From Terebella lapidaria (Eukaryota; Annelida; Polychaeta; Terebellida; Terebellidae), in contig OX424564.1 of NCBI GenBank assembly GCA_949152475.1, positions 2,480,001-2,544,000 of the forward strand: DNA of 64,000 nucleotides, written 5' to 3'. A program made the translations under genes and the position numbers. The notes below the pieces were generated by a model. It saw only the letters and a list, made by a program, of their open reading frames with translations. It did not search any database and was not told the DNA's origin. This document shows positions 61,101 to 64,000 of the stretch, piece by piece (position 1 is the stretch's first letter; the number at the start of each line of letters is the position of its first letter).

Positions 61101-61446
61101 TCAGGTTGGCTCAACCAAAGGGCTACTGAAAGTGGATATTGATAGTGGATTGCTGGAGGCAGACAGCTATTTAGTGGCTGTCTTTGACAGCTTCATCGAA
61201 TTAAGCAGAAAAACACAACTGAATTTGGATGAGTTACGAGCTTCTCCCCGATCCATAACTCATCCATAACTCATGATACTTTGTGTTTGCAAGTAATTAA
61301 TAGAACTCTTGTTAAGTTGTTTGTGTTATTAGTAAAACAAACCTCAACTCCTGAGTTCAAGTAACTCTGCCAAGAAAGATTCTTCACTCTGTCATCATTG
61401 CATTCAACAACAATATCACTGCCACTGTCAAATTGGTATGTCCAAT
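45396..61446 (-). CDS. coiled-coil / PHD finger / Ulp1-like protease gene
   Basis: A multi-exon gene assembled from splice sites and phase. Exons on the minus strand: 61343-61446, 58695-60359, 58384-58460, 57772-57891, 57381-57435, 56694-56864, 55643-55699, 55401-55457, 54209-54289, 51966-52051, 51753-51861, about 51403-51491, 50976-51082, 50057-50096, 49774-49904, 47702-47763, and a last exon 45396-45532 (stop TAG). From 61446 to 51753 every junction agrees in phase. After that the donor of 51403-51491 and the links to 47702 and 45396 are unsure. Order in the protein: coiled-coil repeats, PHD finger, Ulp1/SENP-type protease, Cys-rich segment, acidic linker. A nuclear deSUMOylase-like enzyme with a histone-tail reader is the natural inference. 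I do not recognise a named orthologue. The 5' end is not found and the gene may extend past 62 kb. Confidence 0.8.
45840..46560. repeat. ~700-bp dispersed repeat, copy 1
   Basis: Shares scattered long matches in the same orientation with 53440-54175: CCAATAATAAATGTTTCTC, TTAACTATTTTTATT, ATCATTCTGAAAAAC and the end ATAGTATCCGCCGAACTT. It closes with the hairpin GTATCC..CCGAAC-TTC-GTTCGG..GGATAC near 46519-46547. It lies between exons of the PHD-Ulp1 gene. Confidence 0.8.
46916..46980 (-). CDS. weak candidate exon
   Basis: Open frame GLYSTTLRSRLPSSLIRNLGD between a poor acceptor (GCGACAG) and donors GTGTAA / GTAAGT. Its phase cannot be matched to the last exon. Given only as a possibility. 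Confidence 0.25.
47702..47763 (-). CDS. small exon of the PHD-Ulp1 gene
   Basis: Acceptor TTTGCAG, donor TGG|GTGAGT, both strong. The most protein-like frame reads LLNFPEQDLQHVHLRLAGYW. It has no known domain. Confidence 0.5.
49774..50096 (-). CDS. two exons of the acidic linker
   Basis: Exon 50057-50096 (AFDMIDRTHFLKT, donor GTAAGT) and exon 49774-49904 (NTLYGADDESDDKLDLKS, then TGVTATAVNALKNLTTDEVI) join in phase at a Tyr codon. The acceptor of the second (GAAAAG) is weak. The donor is either GTATGT, or GTACAT four bases later, which fits the next exon better. Confidence 0.55.
50360..50880 (-). mobile_element. inverted copy of the 147-bp core-repeat family
   Basis: On the minus strand this reads ATATCTCGGAAAACGGAGCG, CTAGACAAACATGTCTAAGG and TTGACCTTGACC, a diverged unit of the array at 1-1029. 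Its far end has GGTAACCTTTCTTAACCC and TTGGGCTATTTTTTT, comparable with the right end of the 12.9-kb element. It links the two repeat families to one kind of element. Confidence 0.8.
50976..51082 (-). CDS. Cys-rich exon after the protease domain
   Basis: 107 bp, acceptor GAACAG, donor AAG|GTCATA. Only one frame is open. It reads RTSQRNCGDGESICSFC then HEERCDLTDEDCYRK. The C-x7-C-x2-C-x3-C-type spacing with a His suggests a small zinc-binding knuckle, but it matches no family I can name. Confidence 0.6.
51403..51491 (-). CDS. exon closing the Ulp1 domain
   Basis: Acceptor TTTCAG at 51492. It reads KVLCIVLTEHMPLVSSTECD then IFRQAIGSYL. The IFRQAIGSYL stretch resembles the C-terminal helix of Ulp1 domains. 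The donor is not settled: a GTGCAT at 51402 gives the wrong phase for the next exon and a later weak GTCAAA would give the right one. Confidence 0.6.
51753..56864 (-). CDS. Ulp1/SENP-like (C48) protease domain, six exons
   Basis: Exons 56694-56864, 55643-55699, 55401-55457, 54209-54289, 51966-52051 and 51753-51861. The domain opens with GWLNDQVVNAFCRLI, equivalent to the WLND..I motif of Ulp1/SENP. The catalytic His is in RDHWQLLM (codon 54224-54226), the Asp in SLYDPLG (52010-52012), the oxyanion Gln in TPQPDSKSCG (51789-51791) and the Cys in KSCGVMVCM (51771-51773). Spacing fits the family, so the domain looks complete and active. Such proteases cut SUMO or related ubiquitin-like proteins. 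Ulp1-type domains also occur in several transposons, but the intron-rich structure favours a host gene, perhaps domesticated. Confidence 0.88.
52078..52112. repeat. TA microsatellite
   Basis: An uninterrupted (AT)n run in the intron just upstream of exon 51966-52051. Similar short runs lie near 55725-55760. Confidence 0.9.
52205..52330. repeat. short dispersed repeat
   Basis: AACTAGACGCTTCCGGTCG..TATCCCCCGTAGCCC is matched by a diverged copy at 45632-45697 (AACTAGACGCTCTCCGGTCA). It is followed by AGGGCTAACAAAGGTTACC, similar to the end of the 50.4-kb element. Confidence 0.65.
52815..53400. repeat. ~115-bp tandem repeat, five units
   Basis: Units share ATGGTTTCAAGTTGAAATTC, CAAAACTGCATTTCAAGATG and GGAGCCAGATCGAACTTTT, with starts near 52845, 52957, 53079, 53169 and 53290. 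It is the inverted counterpart of 30040-30330. Confidence 0.9.
53440..54175. repeat. ~700-bp dispersed repeat, copy 2
   Basis: Second copy of the 45840-46560 family, with the same terminal hairpin (GTATCCGCCGAAC..GTTCGGGGGATAC near 54142-54170). The 5' part contains the AATAATAGACTTAACTAG motif twice. Confidence 0.8.
57772..58460 (-). CDS. PHD finger, two exons
   Basis: Exon 58384-58460 (acceptor AAAACAG, donor GTATTT) and exon 57772-57891 (acceptor ATACAG, donor GTATGT) join inside an Arg codon. The joined region reads YCCCNKPNDDR, then IYAQCTCCPQWFHPSCLNL, then FFAGPCCRRKS. This gives the Cys4-His-Cys3 pattern of a PHD finger with the usual W-F-H. The residues just before the first Cys (GPVKKR) are basic. 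PHD fingers of this KPxD type (YCxCxKPxD..) typically read histone H3 tails, often methylated K4; binding here is inferred. Confidence 0.88.
58695..60359 (-). CDS. coiled-coil repeat exon (16-residue repeats)
   Basis: One 1665-bp exon (555 codons), acceptor TTTCCAG, donor AGA|GTATGT, both ends at codon boundaries. About 30 copies of a 16-residue, 48-bp unit, consensus ERERTQRVLEEKRTEA, with variants HECTQRV, RELEEKW and a few units shortened to EQRVLDEKRTEA. Charge pattern and length point to a long charged helix or coiled coil. Copies are very similar at the DNA level, so the array has been homogenised recently. Because the unit is 48 bp and free of stops, long open frames also appear on the other strand; these are shadows. 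Confidence 0.85.
60432..60883. mobile_element. hAT-like MITE
   Basis: CAGGGCTCCAAG at 60432 and CTTGGAGCCCTG ending at 60883 are perfect inverted 12-mers. The adjoining 8 bp, GGTCATTT and GTACATTT, agree at six of eight positions, which suits an 8-bp hAT duplication. CAGGG-type ends are typical of hAT elements. It is non-coding and lies in the intron between the exons at 61343 and 60359. Confidence 0.85.
61343..61446 (-). CDS. exon upstream of the coiled-coil exon
   Basis: 104 bp, acceptor ATTTCAG, donor GAG|GTTTGT. It reads WTYQFDSGSDIVVECNDD then RVKNLSWQSYLNSGVE. It ends at a codon boundary, which is what exon 58695-60359 requires. It is acidic, with no recognised domain. Confidence 0.65.
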
Positions 61447-62227
61447 CTGAAATTCCAATAAAATATTTCTCCATATTCCTAAAATACATTGTTCAAATAT
61501 TACCATACAAGAGGATACATCCCAATACTTATCATGAATAGACAACCATAGTGACAGATCAGGATTATTTTCTATTTCACATATAGAAAATATGTGAAAA
61601 TTACTGTAGTAATTTGGGCATAGCCTCCGGCGGCCTGGAACGACAAACGTAAAACTTTTTCCCAAGTCCACCCGCCCCAACGGAAACCCATCAGCACGAT
61701 TCATTCACGACGAAACTGCTACACGTCACAAAGCCATCCCGTGGGGAGTTCAGTTTAAAATTTTAACTCCAAAGTTGAAAAACGCTTATTTTTTGTAGAA
61801 AATGATGGCCATTTTGATGCGTCCGAGGTCAGAATCAAGGTCACCACTGAAATTGCCATATATGACTTCCTATTTGAATGCCAGTATCTATATAGAACTA
61901 AAAAAAAGTATATTTATAAACTTTAAGGTCTAAAACTTGTGATAAAGTCATGTAAGAGCAGCAATATAATCTACTTTTTCATGTTCTGGGTGTATAACAA
62001 AGTATCATAAACAATGTTTCAATTTCAATGTAGTACAGCTACTCAAATACCAATGATCATAGTAACTCCAGTACCCATGGCGACATTTAATATATGTATG
62101 CCCAGTTATTTTTTTGTATCTAAATGCTAAATGTATATAGATGCGTATATATATTACATTGTTATGAAATGTCCAGAAAAGTCACAGGAAAGAACAACAT
62201 TAATGGTCTCAATAACAAACAACTTAC

Positions 62228-62349
62228 ACCGTATTTTCATCTGTTACAGCATCTCCATGAACAGCGAATTGGTCGATAGCCATCTGAACGCTTCCAACAG
62301 AGACGTCCAATGCCAAGAATGGGGTTGACAAACGATCTATGTTTGTTAC
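62228..62349 (-). CDS. possible further upstream exon
   Basis: An open stretch between acceptor ATGAAG and donor GT|GTAAGT (or ACG|GTGTAA, ending at 62230). It reads NIDRLSTPFLALDVSVGSVQ then MAIDQFAVHGDAVTDENT. It is protein-like, but its exit phase does not fit exon 61343-61446 directly, so an exon is missing between them or it belongs to something else. Confidence 0.4.
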
Positions 62350-62997
62350 CTTCATAAAAGAACAAGTACTACAAGATTTAGATGAGAAATAGATGAGTAT
62401 CACGAGCGGTCAACCGTTGCAAAGTAATGTCACATGTAATTGATTTGAAACGGTTGGTGGGCCATTGGCATATGGTCTTAATGGATAAGGCATTTATATG
62501 CACACATGACCAATAAAAGGCACCAGTTTTCCTTTATTTATCATCACAATATAAGGTGATTAACATGATTAACTGTAACAAGGGCCAATGGCCTCTAAGG
62601 GTCGAGCCCTCTACATAATCATGATACTGCAATCTGCAGGTTATACTATTAACCAGATTGATGTACATTCTAGTACATTCCGTTTACAAAGTGGCCGAAA
62701 ATCAAAAAAAAAAAAAAAATACCAATTTCAGATATTTTCATAAGAAACATTTACACAAACATGATTGACATGATCGAGCAAACTTTCTCTTGGTCCCTAT
62801 GCTAGTTTTCAGCTCTATCATGATTGGGTGTCTTTTCCACTGGGCCAAATATGTTGAGGACCCCATTTACTCGAATTGCACAGGTGCTCATTTCTCCTCA
62901 ATTTTAATCTTCAAAATTTCGATGGCAGTGTAACTTGTGCATGTACCGGTATATGGACGTAATCGTACACTCGAAACATATGTGAAATAGATCTTAA
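62350..62997. other. non-coding, nothing recognised
   Basis: AT-rich sequence with an A homopolymer near 62705-62720. No gene is supported. Confidence 0.4.
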
Positions 62998-63411
62998 GGT
63001 AGTCCGCTTCACACAGTGAGGGGAGGGGGTCAAAGAGTTTTTAAATATAAATAACTGTATCAACATAATCTAGAGCTTCAAAATTACATTTTATAGAGTA
63101 ACTGTTCAGCATCCTAAAACTGAAAAGAAAATAGGGGGTCACCGTATTCGTTCGCATGGAAAACACGATGCAAGGAGTGAATATGGACAAAAAAATGTGC
63201 AAAAATGCCATAATTTATGTCATTTTAGGTAAATGTTTTCGATTTTGATCGAATATGTAGAAGAAACGAGCACGGTGACCCCCTATTTTCTTTTCCGCAT
63301 TAGGATGCTGATCAGTTATTCTATAAAATAGGTCATTTTGAAGAGATAATATTCAAGAGATGACTTTTAAATTTTGACTCTTTGTTACCTCAATGTTTGT
63401 AGCGGACTACG
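62998..63411. mobile_element. 414-bp palindromic MITE flanked by TTAA
   Basis: The outer ends GGTAGTCCGCT and AGCGGACTACG are inverted, and long inner arms also pair: GAAAAGAAAATAGGGGGTCA at left against TGACCCCCTATTTTCTTTTC at right, plus the CAGCATCCTAA / TTAGGATGCTG blocks. TTAA flanks both sides (62994-62997 and 63412-63415). TTAA is the piggyBac target, so a piggyBac-type MITE is likely. Confidence 0.85.
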
Positions 63412-64000
63412 TTAAAACAACACTCACTGATGTATGAAACACCCCTTTATCGTGGACTCATTCATTTCTGAACGTCAGTGGGCGGAGCCAAAAGGCGACC
63501 TGCGGAGGTGGGTGAGGATGTACTTCCCCAGTGTGGCAGCCATGGAAACGTCAGAATTGCGTGTACCACAGAAAAACTTATTGTTTTAAGAGACTGCCAT
63601 TTCGAATCACATATTCGTGGGAAATATTCGGGAATGAGCTCGTACTTTGATCTGCAACAATTCAAAAACCACATGCACAAGGCGGGGATTAGCCATGCCA
63701 GTTGTCACAACATGGTGATCCTGATCCGATTTGTGATGAAAAAATACCTACCGCAAATTCACGCCCTCAAAATTACAGTGGCAATAACTTATTACTCTAA
63801 CCATTTACACCCAACTGAAAACTATACGTCAAAAAGTTAGGGCCATGGGGCTTCAAAATAGTACATTGCCTCTGTCTAGCTCTTTTGGAAATGTACGTGG
63901 ACATATGTGAACAAAAGCACATGGTCGAAAAATTTATAGCATAAAGGAGAGCAAGAGCAAATTGTTTGCTCTCCCTAATAGATGTTTTGATTTTTAGAAT
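63412..64000. other. right edge, uncertain coding content
   Basis: A + strand frame at 63478-63840 and a protein-like + stretch near 63481-63570 (PKGDLRRWVRMYFPSV) exist, but neither has clear splice sites or a known domain. I cannot tell whether a gene begins here. Confidence 0.3.

Noticed and set aside
61384-61704. Minus-strand frame of 106 codons (MNRADGFPLGRVDLGK..)
   Set aside because: It overlaps exon 61343-61446 in another frame and reads through that exon's splice acceptor; no support as a separate gene.

Overview
The window reads as nuclear DNA of a lophotrochozoan animal, most likely a bivalve mollusc. It has AT-rich introns with GT/AG junctions, animal housekeeping genes cut into short exons, and a heavy load of minisatellites, MITEs and non-autonomous elements built on tandem core repeats. 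Nothing in it looks prokaryotic. The species call is an inference from style, not from a marker gene.

Layout. 1-1029 is a seven-copy 147-bp array. 1030 to about 7590 is a DIRS-type tyrosine-recombinase retrotransposon fossil. Both appear to lie in an intron of COG7, whose last two exons follow (7941-8377, +). ASTE1 (8787-10946, -) meets COG7 tail to tail. 11-19.9 kb has no recognisable gene. It holds long palindromes, an element with ten 134-bp repeats rich in nuclear-receptor-like half sites, a MITE, G/C homopolymers and an exact 110-bp-period duplication. TPPP (19951-21824, +; three coding exons) carries a minisatellite in intron 1 that is a tandem amplification of its own exon 1/intron 1 junction. 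ADCK5 (23544-28599, -) has at least 13 coding positions and two homologous, phase-identical exons that look mutually exclusive. 31.6-41.1 kb is a 59-bp satellite with about 1.53-kb higher-order structure, interrupted by a solo-LTR-like insertion. 42-44.7 kb has nested MITEs and a 32-bp minisatellite.

The right third (45.4-61.4 kb, possibly to 62.35 kb or beyond, -) is a large multi-exon gene that I cannot match to a named family member. I rebuilt it from splice sites and reading phase. It encodes a roughly 555-residue exon of 16-residue coiled-coil repeats, then a PHD finger split over two exons, then a complete Ulp1/SENP-like (C48) cysteine protease domain with H, D, Q and C in place, then a Cys-rich segment. 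It is the best candidate here for something undescribed.

How the genes relate. COG7 acts in Golgi tethering, ASTE1 is an XPG-fold nuclease, TPPP is a microtubule-binding p25-alpha protein, and ADCK5 is a mitochondrial UbiB-type atypical kinase. They share no pathway; the neighbourhood is ordinary gene order diluted by repeats. Two convergent pairs are present: COG7/ASTE1 and TPPP/ADCK5. Exon coordinates come from reading the sequence and matching phases; no search or alignment program was run.
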